This document shows, piece after piece, positions 31,353 through 41,083 of a stretch of 61,364 nucleotides of DNA. This stretch comes from Gammaproteobacteria bacterium (GTDB lineage Bacteria > Pseudomonadota > Gammaproteobacteria > Thiohalomonadales > Thiohalomonadaceae): assembly GCA_024709225.1 (NCBI GenBank), contig JANJXC010000050.1, forward strand, positions 1 through 61,364. The letters are read 5' to 3'. The stretch's first letter is position 1, and each line of letters opens with the position of its first letter. Below the pieces are notes generated by a model. That model had not been told where the DNA came from. It saw only the letters and a program-made list of their open reading frames with translations, and did not search any database. The position numbers and the translations under genes were made by a program.

Positions 31353-31363
31353 GGAATGTCCAA

Positions 31364-31885
31364 TCAACCGATCATCGTTTCGATCGGTTCCAGGTGGGCC
31401 TCCACGCCTTCCTGGCGGATCACGTCCACCGCCGCCTGCAGCGACTCGATGCCTTCCGCGGCGGTGCCTTCGATCTGCATCACGTAGATGGGCTTGTCCT
31501 CGCTGCCGCCGACCATGGACTCCAGGTCGGTGATGTTGAGGCCGGCCTCGGCCAGGGCGCCGGTGACCTTGGCGACAATACCGGCACGATCGGCACCGTA
31601 GACGGTGACGCGCACGTCCGGTTCCACATGCTGGTGCAGTTTGCCCTCGATGCGGTCCAGGTGCAGGTGCAGGTCGAGCGACTCGGCCACCGGGCTGATC
31701 AGGTCGGTGAGCGCCTTGCTGGAGCGCTCGAAATCCACCATCAGCATGATGGCGAAATTGCCGCCCAGACGCATCATGGAGGCCTCGCCCAGATTGCAGC
31801 CGCCGTCGAACAGCGCCGCCGTCACCTTGGCCACGATACCGGGGCGGTCCTTGCCCACCAGGGTCAGCATGTACCAGTGATTCAT
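31364..31885 (-). CDS. GcvR-like protein with two ACT domains
   Basis: A 173-residue cytoplasmic protein of two ACT domains (about 5-75 and 90-170), each starting with a VGKDRPGIVAKV or YGADRAGIVAKV glycine loop. This is the architecture of GcvR, which in E. coli controls the glycine cleavage operon through GcvA. No gcv genes are in the window, so another amino-acid-sensing role is possible. Lies in a run with def. Confidence 0.85.
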   Translation of the reverse strand: MNHWYMLTLVGKDRPGIVAKVTAALFDGGCNLGEASMMRLGGNFAIMLMVDFERSSKALTDLISPVAESLDLHLHLDRIEGKLHQHVEPDVRVTVYGADRAGIVAKVTGALAEAGLNITDLESMVGGSEDKPIYVMQIEGTAAEGIESLQAAVDVIRQEGVEAHLEPIETMIG

Positions 31886-31897
31886 GGTTGAACTCCG

Positions 31898-32689
31898 TCA
31901 GTGCAGGGTGGAATGGGCGAAAAAGATCACGGCGATACCGGCGCCGATGAGCGCCATCTGCTGCGCCGTGGCCTCGATGTGCAGGCGCCGGTGCAGGCCG
32001 GGGATCAGATCGGCCACGGCGATATAGATGAAGCTGGCGGCGGCGATGGCCAAAATAAAGGGCACCACCTGCTCCAGGCCGCTCAGGCTGAAATAGGCCA
32101 GCAAGGCACCGATCACCGTGGTCAGGCTGGACAGCAGATTGAACATCAGGGCGCGGGCGCGGCTGAAGCCGCTGTGCAGCAGGATGGCGAAGTCGCCCAC
32201 CTCCTGCGGGATCTCGTGGGCCGCCACCGCCAGCGCGGTGACGACGCCGAGATGGATGTCGGTCAGAAACGCGGCAGCGATGAGGATGCCGTCGACAAAG
32301 TTGTGGATGCCGTCGCCGATGAGGATCAGATGGCCGGCGGCGGCGTTGCGGTCATGCACATGCTCGATGCCGTGCGCCTCGCAATGACTGCTGTGGCAAT
32401 GGCGCCACAGCACCATCTTCTCCAGCAGAAAGAACCCCAGGATGCCGAACAGCACGGTCATGGTGATGTGATGTACATCGGTCACCCCCTCGCCCTCGAT
32501 GGCGTGGGGCAGCAGGGCGAGAAAGGCGGCGCCCAGCAGGGCGCCGATGGCAAAGCTCACCGCATGGGGCAGCAGACGGGCGCGCTGCCGCTCCGGCAGC
32601 AACAGGAACAGACCGGCCGCGAGCACGCTGAGCACGCCGCCGATGAGGGAAAAAACGATAATCCAGACCAGTAGGGTCATGCTGTCCAT
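31898..32689 (-). CDS. ZIP family divalent metal transporter
   Basis: A 263-residue inner-membrane transporter with about eight TM helices. Metal-site motifs IGDGIHNFVDG and AHEIPQEVGD in consecutive helices are the ZIP binuclear centre. A short His-rich loop (WRHCHSSHCEAHGIEHVHD) lies between helices 3 and 4 and could sense zinc. Imports or moves Zn2+ or a similar metal. The start at 32689 has no strong ribosome-binding site; 32680 is an alternative. Confidence 0.9.
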   Translation of the reverse strand: MDSMTLLVWIIVFSLIGGVLSVLAAGLFLLLPERQRARLLPHAVSFAIGALLGAAFLALLPHAIEGEGVTDVHHITMTVLFGILGFFLLEKMVLWRHCHSSHCEAHGIEHVHDRNAAAGHLILIGDGIHNFVDGILIAAAFLTDIHLGVVTALAVAAHEIPQEVGDFAILLHSGFSRARALMFNLLSSLTTVIGALLAYFSLSGLEQVVPFILAIAAASFIYIAVADLIPGLHRRLHIEATAQQMALIGAGIAVIFFAHSTLH

Positions 32690-32711
32690 ACACGCCAGAA
32701 AGGGAGGGGCA

Positions 32712-33428
32712 TCATACCGCAAGCCAGATCAGGCTGGCCATGCGCCCGGTGACGCCGTCGCGGCGATAGGAGTAGAAACGCGGATCGCTGAAGGTACACA
32801 GCTCGCCGCCATACACCGCGGTCACGCCGCAGCGCGCCAGGCGCAGGCGCGCCAGGGCGTAGATGTCGGCCAGCCAGCGCCCGCCCGGCGCAGGCTGGAA
32901 GGCCGCGGCGGCGGCGGCATCCTCCGCCACAAACGCCGCGCGCACCTCCTCGCCCACCTCGAAGGCCAGCGGCCCGATGGCCGGCCCGAGCCATGCCAGC
33001 AACTCCGCGCCGGGCACATGCAGGCGGCTCACCGCCGCCTCGATGACCCCGGCCAGCAGGCCGCGCCAGCCGGCGTGCACCGCCGCCACGACGGTGCCGG
33101 CGCGGTCGCACAGCAAGAGCGGCAGGCAGTCCGCGGTCATCACCGTGCAGACGGTGCCGGGACCGAAGGCCACGCTGGCATCGGCGCAGCCGCCCTGCCC
33201 CGCCGCCACCGCAATGCCATGTACCTGGGTGAGCCACAGCGGCTCCGCCGGAAGCTCCAGCTCACGGCGCAGGCGGGCACGGTTCTCACTCACCGCCGCC
33301 GGGTCGTCACCCACATGGTCGCCCAGATTGAGGCTGGCATACGGCGCCAGGCTCACGCCGCCGTCGCGCGTGGTGGTGCAGGCGCGGACGTTGCGGGGGG
33401 CGGGCCAGGTTGGGAGGATCAGATCCAT
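32712..33428 (-). CDS. pgeF: Laccase-domain purine nucleosidase / peptidoglycan editing factor (PgeF/YfiH family)
   Basis: A 238-residue enzyme with the family metal ligands in LTQVHG, TADCLPLLLCD and AVHAGWRG. Members have been assigned purine nucleoside phosphorylase/deaminase activity and a role in peptidoglycan editing. It follows rluD in the same direction, the usual rluD-pgeF-clpB gene order of gammaproteobacteria, although clpB here is upstream in the map with other genes between. A heptamer element separates it from rluD. Confidence 0.9.
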   Translation of the reverse strand: MDLILPTWPAPRNVRACTTTRDGGVSLAPYASLNLGDHVGDDPAAVSENRARLRRELELPAEPLWLTQVHGIAVAAGQGGCADASVAFGPGTVCTVMTADCLPLLLCDRAGTVVAAVHAGWRGLLAGVIEAAVSRLHVPGAELLAWLGPAIGPLAFEVGEEVRAAFVAEDAAAAAAFQPAPGGRWLADIYALARLRLARCGVTAVYGGELCTFSDPRFYSYRRDGVTGRMASLIWLAV

Positions 33429-33512
33429 TGTTTCAATGGTTCAACGTTCAACGTTCAACGTTCAGATGCGGGGCGGCGCGGTTCGTTTCAATTTTGAATC
33501 TTGAGTTTTGCA
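33428..33512. repeat. TTCAACG-heptamer element between pgeF and rluD
   Basis: TTCAACG is repeated three times (33441-33461) with degenerate flanks, then a 20-bp GC-rich core and a TTTGAATCTTGAG arm (33487-33511). The two arms are only partly inverse and look like a mixture of heptamer types. It ends one base before the rluD stop codon. Confidence 0.65.
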
Positions 33513-34466
33513 TTACTGTTGCGCCGCATCCTCGCGCAGCACCGCGATCAGTGCCTGCATGTCGTCGGGCGCCGGAACGCTCCACTCCATATACTCGCCG
33601 CTGGTGGGATGCACCAGGCCGAGGCGCATGGCATGCAGGGCCTGGCGCCTGAAGCCGTGCAGCATGGTGCGCAGCGCCTCGCTGCATCCCGCCGGCAGGC
33701 GCAGGCGACCGCCGTAGACCTGATCGCCGACGATGGGATGGTGGATGTGGGCCATGTGGACGCGGATCTGGTGGGTGCGGCCGGTCTCCAGCCTGACGGC
33801 CAGGCGGGTATGGGCGCGAAAGCGCTCCACCAGCCGGTAATGGGTGACCGCCGGCTTGCCCGAGGCGACGATGGCCTGGCGCTTGCGGTCCACCGGGTGG
33901 CGGCCGATGGGCGCGTCCACCGTGCCGCCGCCGGTCATCTCGCCCATCACCACCGTGTCGTATTCACGGGTGAATTCACGCGCCTGCAGGGCCTGCACCA
34001 GGGCGTTCTGCGCCTCCAGGGTGCGCGCCACCACCAGCAGGCCCGAGGTCTCCTTGTCGAGGCGGTGCACGATACCGGCACGCGGCACCTGGGCCAGTTC
34101 CGGCGCGTGGTGCAGCAGGGCATTGAGCATGGTGCCGGCCGGGTTGCCGGCCGCCGGGTGCACCACCAGCCCGGCGGGCTTGTTGAGCACGATGAGGGCC
34201 GCGTCCTCATAGACGATATCCAGCGGGATCGCCTCGCCCTGATGGCGCTCGTCCGCCTCCACCACCGCCTCCAGGGTGATGCGCTCGCCGCCCACCACCT
34301 TGTCCTTGGGCTTGCATACGCGCCCGTCCACCAGCGCCTTGCCCTCCTTGACCCACTGGGTCAGACGGGCACGGGAAAAGTCCGGCAGCATCGCGGCCAG
34401 GGCCTGATCCAGGCGTTGCCCCGCCAGTTCCGGCGGCACTTCCAGGAGGTAACTTTTATGTGTCAT
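33513..34466 (-). CDS. rluD: 23S rRNA pseudouridine synthase RluD
   Basis: A 317-residue enzyme that makes pseudouridine at 23S positions 1911, 1915 and 1917 in E. coli. An N-terminal S4 RNA-binding domain covers about 17-75. The catalytic motif HRLDKETSG contains D137, and QIRVHMAHIHHPIVGD is the later family block. The start at 34466 follows AGGAGGT-like sequence poorly but matches family length. It is divergent from bamD, as in many gammaproteobacteria. Confidence 0.93.
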   Translation of the reverse strand: MTHKSYLLEVPPELAGQRLDQALAAMLPDFSRARLTQWVKEGKALVDGRVCKPKDKVVGGERITLEAVVEADERHQGEAIPLDIVYEDAALIVLNKPAGLVVHPAAGNPAGTMLNALLHHAPELAQVPRAGIVHRLDKETSGLLVVARTLEAQNALVQALQAREFTREYDTVVMGEMTGGGTVDAPIGRHPVDRKRQAIVASGKPAVTHYRLVERFRAHTRLAVRLETGRTHQIRVHMAHIHHPIVGDQVYGGRLRLPAGCSEALRTMLHGFRRQALHAMRLGLVHPTSGEYMEWSVPAPDDMQALIAVLREDAAQQ

Positions 34467-34501
34467 GACAGGCTCGTTTTCGCGTCGGCGCGTATTCGGG
34501 A

Positions 34502-34507
34502 TATACT
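34502..34507 (+). promoter_or_regulatory. -10 box for bamD
   Basis: TATACT lies 34 bp before the bamD ATG in the 75-bp gap shared with divergent rluD. The -35 at 34479-34484 is poor (TTCGCG). A start near 34514 would leave a leader of about 28 nt. Confidence 0.45.
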
Positions 34508-34541
34508 GCCCGGCACTTGGCCGTTGCAGGAATCGATGTAA

Positions 34542-35303
34542 ATGCGTGTAGCAGGTAGTCTTTTGGCGCTGATGCTGTTCGTGCTCACCGGCACGGGCTG
34601 CTCCATATTCAAGGAGTACGATGAAACCGCAGGCTGGGATGCCGGCCAGTTGTACAACGCCGCCAAGGAAGCGCTCGGTAACAGCGACTACGAAAAGGCC
34701 ATCAAGCTCTACAGCAAGCTGGAGGCGCGCTTCCCCTACGGCCGCTATACCCAGCAGGCCCAGCTGGAAACCGCCTATGCCCACTACAAGGCCGGCGAAT
34801 CCGCCGCCGCCATCGCCGCCGCCGACCGCTTCATCAAGCTGCATCCGCGCCATCCAAACGTGGATTATGCCTATTACATGCGCGGCCTGGCCAGCTTCGA
34901 ACCCGGCAAAAGCTTCCTGGAGCGTTTTTTCCCCCAGGACGGCGCCCAGCGCGACCCCAGCACCGCCCGCGAGGCCTTCCGCTACTTCAGCGAACTGGTT
35001 CAGCGCTACCCCGACAGCCGTTACAGCCAGGACGCCATCCAGCGCATGACCTACCTGCGCAACAGCCTGGCGCGCTACGAAATCCAGGTGGCCGACTACT
35101 ACATGCGCCGCGGCGCCCATCTCGCCGCCGCCAATCGCGGCAAATACGTGCTGGAGAACTACGAGCGCACCCCCTCAGTGCCCGACGCGCTGGAGGTGAT
35201 GGTACGCGCCTACCGCGCGATGCAGATGAACGACCTGGCCGATGCGGCCTACCGCGTACTGGAGCAGAATCATCCGGAACGTGCGGCGCAACTGGCGCCG
35301 TAA
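34542..35303 (+). CDS. bamD: Outer-membrane assembly lipoprotein BamD
   Basis: A 253-residue lipoprotein of the BAM complex. The lipobox LTGTGC puts the lipidated cysteine at C20. TPR-like helical repeats follow, with WDAGQLYNAAKEAL and GRYTQQAQLETAYAHYKAGE as typical BamD stretches. It works with BamA in inserting beta-barrels, including the LpxR-like protein of this window. Length and position next to rluD agree with the family. Confidence 0.94.
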   Translation: MRVAGSLLALMLFVLTGTGCSIFKEYDETAGWDAGQLYNAAKEALGNSDYEKAIKLYSKLEARFPYGRYTQQAQLETAYAHYKAGESAAAIAAADRFIKLHPRHPNVDYAYYMRGLASFEPGKSFLERFFPQDGAQRDPSTAREAFRYFSELVQRYPDSRYSQDAIQRMTYLRNSLARYEIQVADYYMRRGAHLAAANRGKYVLENYERTPSVPDALEVMVRAYRAMQMNDLADAAYRVLEQNHPERAAQLAP

Positions 35304-35318
35304 TTGGAAATTCCCGTA

Positions 35319-35372
35319 GCAGGAGCGGATCCGCGATAAGCGCATCCGGGCGCGAATGCGCTTCGCTCCTGC
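35319..35372. repeat. REP-like hairpin GCAGGAGCG...CGCTCCTGC
   Basis: Exact 9-bp arms (35319-35327, 35364-35372) with an inner GATCCGCGATAAGCGCATCC. This resembles the GCAGGAGCG-type REP elements common in pseudomonads and relatives. It lies between bamD and the nitroreductase gene and may end or stabilise bamD mRNA. Confidence 0.75.
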
Positions 35373-35408
35373 GACGACACAGCGGACACAACAAGAGGGG
35401 CAGCTGTC

Positions 35409-35930
35409 ATGTGGGACTTCTTCGAAACCGTGCGCCACCGTCACTCGGTGCGCAAATACCGCACCGATATGGCCGTCGAGCCGGAAAAGCTGCACGCCAT
35501 CCTGGAAATGGCCAGCGCCGCCCCCTCCGCCGGCGACCTGCAGTCCTACCACATCGATGTGGTCACCGACCCGGCGCTGCGCCACAGCCTGGTGGAGGCA
35601 GCCGCCGGACAGGCCTTCCTCGCCGAGGCCCCGGTGATCCTGGTGTTCAGCAGCCACGGCGAGCGCGCCGCCGCCAAGTACGGTGACCGCGGCCGCCAGC
35701 TTTACGCCCTGCAGGATGCCACCATCGCCGCCACCTACGCCCAGCTCGCCGCCGCCGCCGCCGGCCTCGGCTCCACCTGGGTCGGCCAGTTCGACGAGGC
35801 CGCCATCACCCGCCAGCTCAAGCTCGGCCCCGGCCTGCAGCCCATCGCCCTGCTCACCATCGGCTACCCGGCGGAACTGCCCGAGCCGACCCCGCGCCGC
35901 CACCTCACCGAAGTGGTCAGCTATCGCTGA
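35409..35930 (+). CDS. Nitroreductase family flavoprotein
   Basis: A 173-residue FMN-dependent oxidoreductase. RHSVRKYRTD near the N-terminus and SAAPSAGDLQSYH are the FMN-contact regions; GLGSTWVGQFDEAA and IALLTIGYPAE are the later family blocks. It is short for the family, missing part of the C-terminal extension. Substrate unknown. Followed directly by a heptamer element whose first base is next to the stop codon. Confidence 0.88.
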   Translation: MWDFFETVRHRHSVRKYRTDMAVEPEKLHAILEMASAAPSAGDLQSYHIDVVTDPALRHSLVEAAAGQAFLAEAPVILVFSSHGERAAAKYGDRGRQLYALQDATIAATYAQLAAAAAGLGSTWVGQFDEAAITRQLKLGPGLQPIALLTIGYPAELPEPTPRRHLTEVVSYR

Positions 35931-36061
35931 GGCAGATACAAGAGGAAAGTTACAAGATACAAGGGATGGTGTGCGCTACGCGCACGCTTGATTCAAAAAT
36001 GTAGTTGCGCGCGCAGCGCGCTCATTCCCTTGTATCTTTGCTCTTTTATCTTGTATCTGCC
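35931..36061. repeat. Heptamer-arm element with common core (copy C, ATACAAG arms)
   Basis: The left arm (35931-35965) starts GGCAGATACAAG and the right arm (36028-36061) ends CTTGTATCTGCC, exact inverses over 12 bp at the tips. The core 35969-36027 begins GTGTGCGCTACGCGCAC and ends GCGCGCAGCG, then CTCATTC. It fills the whole gap between two convergent stop codons. Confidence 0.88.
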
Positions 36062-36403
<342 letters not shown>

Positions 36404-36540
36404 TTACTCCCCGCATAGTCACACATGTCAGGACACTTCGTTCTCTGCCCGGTCCGCACAGGCCGGAGATAGTTTGAGCAAATCGACCGGCGATGTACAG
36501 GAGGCCGGCCCGCCCCGCCATGGGCGAGGCGTCACAGCAT

Positions 36541-39500
36541 TCACACCGGACTGTTGATGATGCTGTCCAGCCGCCGGCGCATGAAGGCGTAATACATCAC
36601 CGGGATCACCACCAGGGTCAGCACGGTGGAGACCAGGATGCCGAAGATCAGCGACACCGCGAGACCGCTGAAGATCGGGTCGTCGAGGATGAAGAACGCA
36701 CCCAGCATGGCGGCGAGGCCGGTGAGCACGATGGGCTTGGCACGCACCGCACCGGAGCGGATCACGGCCTCCTCGAAGTCGATGCCCTCACGCACCTGCT
36801 GGTTGATGAAATCCACCAGCAGAATCGAGTTGCGCACGATGATGCCGGCCAGGGCGATCATGCCGATCATCGAGGTAGCGGTGAATTGCATGCCGAGCAG
36901 GGCATGGCCCGGCATCACGCCGATCACGGTGAGCGGAATCGGCACCATGATGATCAGCGGCACCAGATAGGAGCGGAACTGGCCCACCACCAGCAGGTAG
37001 ATGAGCAGCAGACCGACCGAGTAGGCCAGGCCCATATCGCGGAAGGTTTCGTAAGTGACCTGCCACTCGCCGTCCCACTTCAGGCTGTACTCGTAGGGGT
37101 TCACCGGCGGATTGATCAGATACTGCTTGAGCGTTTCGCCGTTATCCACCGCGCGATCAGCCAGCTGGCCGAGGATGTCGAACATGCCGTACAGCGGGCT
37201 GTCGAGAGCGCCGGCCATGTCGCCGTTGACGAATACCACCGGCAGCATGTCCTTGTGGTAGATGGCATACTCGCGCACGTCCTGCTCTACCGTGACGATG
37301 TCGGACAACGGCACCAGCTGGCCGCTCTGGCTGCGCACGCGCAGCGCCAGCAGCGCGGCGACGTCGGCCTTGTCCGCCACCGGCAATTCCACGCGGATCG
37401 GCACCGGGTACTTGAAGTGCTCGCCGTGCAGGTAGGAGGCATCCTCGCCGGACAGCGCCGTACCCAGTGCGGCCACTACGCTCTGCTGCGCCACGCCGAG
37501 CAGCGCCGCCTTCTGCTGATCAACCTTGACGATCAGCTTGGACTGCGCGGCCTCGACGCTGTCGTCCACGTCGATGATGTCGGGCGTGGCCTCGAACACG
37601 CCGCGTACCTCCTTGGCGACGCGGATCTGACCAGCGTAATCCAGGCCATAGATCTCCGCCACCAGCGGCGCCATCACCGGCGGTCCGGGCGGAACCTCCA
37701 CCACCTTGACGTTGGCGTTGTGACGCTTGCCGAGCTCCTGCAGCGGCGCGCGCACCGCCAGCGCCACCTCATGGCTCTTGCGTTCGCGCTCGCCGGCGGC
37801 CACCAGATTGACCTGGATGTCGCCGACGTTGGCGCCCTCGCGCAGGTAGTACTGCCGCACCAGGCCGTTGAAATTGATCGGCGCGGCGGTGCCGGCATAG
37901 ACCTGATAGTCGCTCACCTCCGGCACGGTGGCGAGATAGCCACCCAGCTCCGACAGCACGCGTGCGGTCTGTTCCACGCTGGTGCCTTCCGGCATGTCGA
38001 GCACCACCTGGAACTCCGACTTGTTGTCGAACGGCAGCATCTTGAGCACCACCAGCTTGACGCCGGCGAGACCGACCGAGATCACGATCAGGCCGAGGAT
38101 CGCCAGGGTCAGCTTGCGCCGGCGCCCGGCGCCCGTGTCGCCGCACAGGAAGCGGCCGACATAGTCCTTGAACAGGCGATACAGCCAGGTTTCCTGCTGC
38201 TCATCGTGCTGCGCGATGTGATGGTTCTTGAACATCACCTGCGACAGCCACGGCGTGAAGATGAAGGCCACCCCCAGGGAGATCAGCATGCCGATGGAGG
38301 CGTTGATCGGGATCGGGCTCATGTACGGCCCCATCAGGCCGGTGACGAAGGCCATCGGCAGCAGCGCGGCGATGACGGTGAAGGTAGCCAGAATCGTCGG
38401 GCCACCCACCTCGTCCACCGCCAGCGGGATCGCCTCCAGCAGGCTCTTGTTGCCCAGCTGCATGTGGCGGTGGATGTTTTCCACCACCACGATGGCGTCG
38501 TCCACCAGGATGCCAATGGAGAAGATCAGCGCGAACAGCGACACGCGGTTGAGGGTGAAGCCCCAGGCCCAGGAGGCGAACAGGGTCACCGCCAGGGTGA
38601 TCACCACCGCCATGCCGACGATGAAGGCCTCGCGCCAGCCGAGGGCGAAGAACACCAGCGCCACCACCGAGGCGGTGGCGAAGACCAGCTTGGAGATCAG
38701 CTTCTGCGCCTTGTCGTTGGCGGTCTCGCCGTAGTTGCGCGTCACCGTGGCGTGCACGCCCTCGGGCACGAAGATGCCCTTCAGCTGCTCGAAGCGGTCG
38801 ACCACCTGGTTGGCGATCTCCACCGCGTTGGTGCCCGGCTGCTTGGCCACCGCGACGGTCACCGCCGGGTGTATCCCCTGCCGGGTGATGCCCTTGGCCT
38901 CCGCCGCCGGGCCGGTGCCGAACCAGACATACTGTTCCGGCTGATCGGCGCCGCGCGTGACGCTGGCCACATCGCGCAGGAATACCGGTGCGCCATTGGC
39001 CACCCCCACCACCAGATCGGCCACTTCATCCACGCTGGACAGGAAGCTGCCGGCCTGCACCAGGATCTCCTGGTTGTCATTCACGACGGCACCGGCCGGC
39101 TGCGTCACGTTGGACAATTGCAGGGCATTGCGCAGGTCATCCAGCGCCAGGCCGTAGCCGGCCAGACGCGCGGCGTCAAACTGCACATGCACCACCTGAT
39201 CGGGGCCGCCGAGGGTGTAGATGTCGCGCGTCCCCTTGACCCGCTTCAGCTCGGTCTCCAGCGCATGCGCCACCTGCTGCAGCTCGTAGCCGCCCACCAT
39301 GGGGTCGTCGCTCCACAGGGTCAGCGCCACGATGGGCACGTCGTCGATGCCCTTCGGCTTGATCAGCGGCTGACCGACGCCGAGATTGCGCGGCAGCCAG
39401 TCGCCCTTGGAATACATCGCGTTGTACAGGCGCACGATGGCCGCCGTGCGGTCCTCGCCTACCTCGTACTGCACCGTGAGCACGGCCATGCCCGGCTGCG

Positions 39501-39771
39501 ACACCGAGTAAACGTGCTTGACGCCCTCGATCTCGGAGAGGATCTGTTCCGCCGGCATGCTCACCACACTCTCCACCTCTCGCGCCGAGGCGCCGGGGTA
39601 GGCGATGAATACGTTGGCGAAGGTGACGTTGATCTGCGGTTCTTCCTCGCGCGGCGTGATGAAGACCGCAAACACGCCGAGCAGAAATCCCACCAGCGCC
39701 AGCAGCGGCGTGATCTCGGTGGTGAGGAAGCGCTGGGCGATGTTGCCCGAGATGCCCAGCTTCATGCTCAT
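36541..39771 (-). CDS. RND-family efflux pump permease
   Basis: A 1076-residue inner-membrane transporter with the 12-TM RND layout, two large periplasmic loops and the proton-relay GILVDDAIVVVENIHRH in TM4. PREEEPQINVTFANVFIAYPGAS near the start marks a subgroup of uncharacterised RND permeases rather than AcrB itself. The HME proton-relay variant (DFG..DGAVV) is absent, so organic substrates are likelier than metals. It overlaps the adaptor gene by 4 bases and its outer-membrane partner is not in the window. Confidence 0.93.
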   Translation of the reverse strand: MSMKLGISGNIAQRFLTTEITPLLALVGFLLGVFAVFITPREEEPQINVTFANVFIAYPGASAREVESVVSMPAEQILSEIEGVKHVYSVSQPGMAVLTVQYEVGEDRTAAIVRLYNAMYSKGDWLPRNLGVGQPLIKPKGIDDVPIVALTLWSDDPMVGGYELQQVAHALETELKRVKGTRDIYTLGGPDQVVHVQFDAARLAGYGLALDDLRNALQLSNVTQPAGAVVNDNQEILVQAGSFLSSVDEVADLVVGVANGAPVFLRDVASVTRGADQPEQYVWFGTGPAAEAKGITRQGIHPAVTVAVAKQPGTNAVEIANQVVDRFEQLKGIFVPEGVHATVTRNYGETANDKAQKLISKLVFATASVVALVFFALGWREAFIVGMAVVITLAVTLFASWAWGFTLNRVSLFALIFSIGILVDDAIVVVENIHRHMQLGNKSLLEAIPLAVDEVGGPTILATFTVIAALLPMAFVTGLMGPYMSPIPINASIGMLISLGVAFIFTPWLSQVMFKNHHIAQHDEQQETWLYRLFKDYVGRFLCGDTGAGRRRKLTLAILGLIVISVGLAGVKLVVLKMLPFDNKSEFQVVLDMPEGTSVEQTARVLSELGGYLATVPEVSDYQVYAGTAAPINFNGLVRQYYLREGANVGDIQVNLVAAGERERKSHEVALAVRAPLQELGKRHNANVKVVEVPPGPPVMAPLVAEIYGLDYAGQIRVAKEVRGVFEATPDIIDVDDSVEAAQSKLIVKVDQQKAALLGVAQQSVVAALGTALSGEDASYLHGEHFKYPVPIRVELPVADKADVAALLALRVRSQSGQLVPLSDIVTVEQDVREYAIYHKDMLPVVFVNGDMAGALDSPLYGMFDILGQLADRAVDNGETLKQYLINPPVNPYEYSLKWDGEWQVTYETFRDMGLAYSVGLLLIYLLVVGQFRSYLVPLIIMVPIPLTVIGVMPGHALLGMQFTATSMIGMIALAGIIVRNSILLVDFINQQVREGIDFEEAVIRSGAVRAKPIVLTGLAAMLGAFFILDDPIFSGLAVSLIFGILVSTVLTLVVIPVMYYAFMRRRLDSIINSPV

Positions 39772-40781
39772 GTGCCGGCGCCCTCACGCTTGCCCTTGAG
39801 ATGGATGCCGGCACGGATCGGGTCCAGCGCCACGCGCTCACCGGCAGCGAGGCCGGCCAGCACTTCGACATGGCCATCGGGCAGGGTGCGGCCGGCGCGG
39901 ATCTGGCGCAGCGCCACACGGTTGTCCGCCCCCACCACATACACCGCGGTCACCTCGGAGCGGTGCACCACCGCCGCCGCCGGCACCAGCAGACGCACCT
40001 CTTCGCCCACCGCAAAGGCCACCTTGGCGAACATGCCGGGATAGACGCCGTGCTGGCCGGGCGGCAGGTCGACGCGCACCTTGAAGGTATGCGACACGGT
40101 ATCGGCATAGGGACTGATGGTGAGCTTGCTGCCCTCGACGCTGCCGGCGCCGTCCGGCACCAGCACGCGGGCCCGCGACAGGGTGCGCAGGGTGTCGATA
40201 TGGGCCTGCGGCACGTCGGCCACCGCCCGCAGCTTCTCCAGCGACAGGCCGGTCATCAGGGCCTGCCCCGGGTTGGCCACCTCGCCCACCTCGATGTGGC
40301 GCTTGACCACGATGCCGCTGTAGGGGGCGCGCACCACGGTGTGCTCCAGCTGCTCCTGCGCCTGCTCCAGGCCGGCGCGGGCGGCCTTGAAGGCGGCCTC
40401 GGCGCGGTCAAAGGCGGACTTGGCCACCAGCTGCTTCTCGAAGATGTCCCTGATGCGCTGGAACTCGGCTGCGGCCTCGGCATGGCGGGCCTCGGCGGCC
40501 CTGAGGGCGGCACGCTGCTCGGTGTCACGGAAGCGGATCAGGACATCACCCTTGGTGACGTAGTCGTCGATGTCGAACTTGACCTCGATCACCCGGCCGG
40601 AGGTCTGCGCCGACACCGTGGCGCGCTGCACCGCCTCGATGACGGCATGCACCACCGCCTCGCGCACCACCGTATGCGACTCGGCCGTGGCCACCGCAAA
40701 GGGCAGATTGGACTCCGCCACCGCCGCCCCCAGGCCGGCCAGGCCGATCACGCCACCGATCAACAGACGCCTCATGCGCAT
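39768..40781 (-). CDS. RND efflux periplasmic adaptor
   Basis: A 337-residue membrane-fusion protein with a signal segment (about 1-22), lipoyl half-motifs (SGRVIEVKFDIDDYVTKGDVL and APYSGIVVKRHIEVGEVANPG), a coiled-coil hairpin between them and a beta-barrel. It links the RND permease to an outer-membrane channel. AGGA lies about 5 bases before the ATG at 40781. Confidence 0.92.
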   Translation of the reverse strand: MRMRRLLIGGVIGLAGLGAAVAESNLPFAVATAESHTVVREAVVHAVIEAVQRATVSAQTSGRVIEVKFDIDDYVTKGDVLIRFRDTEQRAALRAAEARHAEAAAEFQRIRDIFEKQLVAKSAFDRAEAAFKAARAGLEQAQEQLEHTVVRAPYSGIVVKRHIEVGEVANPGQALMTGLSLEKLRAVADVPQAHIDTLRTLSRARVLVPDGAGSVEGSKLTISPYADTVSHTFKVRVDLPPGQHGVYPGMFAKVAFAVGEEVRLLVPAAAVVHRSEVTAVYVVGADNRVALRQIRAGRTLPDGHVEVLAGLAAGERVALDPIRAGIHLKGKREGAGT

Positions 40782-40956
40782 TCCTTTCCTCCGCAGAAAA
40801 TCTTTATCAAACCGAAACTTGGCTAACTATAGTGAAGTCGCGCAGACAACGCGAATACTGCCATTCCAACCGGCAGGCATTGTATATTAGCGTTTTCTTA
40901 TATACCAGAGAAAATATGGTGCGGCCGTGGGGAAATTCAAGCGGGGCCGGGGATGA

Positions 40957-41075
40957 ATTCAAGATTCAAGATTCAAGATTCAAGATTCAAGATTCAAGAT
41001 TCAAGATTCAAGATTCAAGATTCAAGATTCAACAACATGGTGCGCTGGTGTTTTGAATTTTGAATCTTGAATTTC
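40957..41075. repeat. ATTCAAG x10 tandem array with inverted arm
   Basis: Ten perfect tandem copies of ATTCAAG (40957-41026) and one variant ATTCAAC (41027-41033), a 19-bp spacer, then an inverse arm TTGAATTTTGAATCTTGAATTT (41053-41074, in 7-mers). It is the longest uniform heptamer array in the window and a good candidate for copy-number variation. It ends just before the chemoreceptor stop codon. Confidence 0.92.
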
Positions 41076-41083
41076 TGGTTTCT

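Noticed and set aside
36493-40044. An 1183-codon open frame opposite the RND permease
   Set aside because: Antisense shadow of a clear RND gene; composition is dominated by His, Arg, Gln and Asp, as is usual for such mirrors.
40957-41033. Tandem ATTCAAG array as a CRISPR
   Set aside because: The unit is 7 bp with no spacers and no cas genes nearby.
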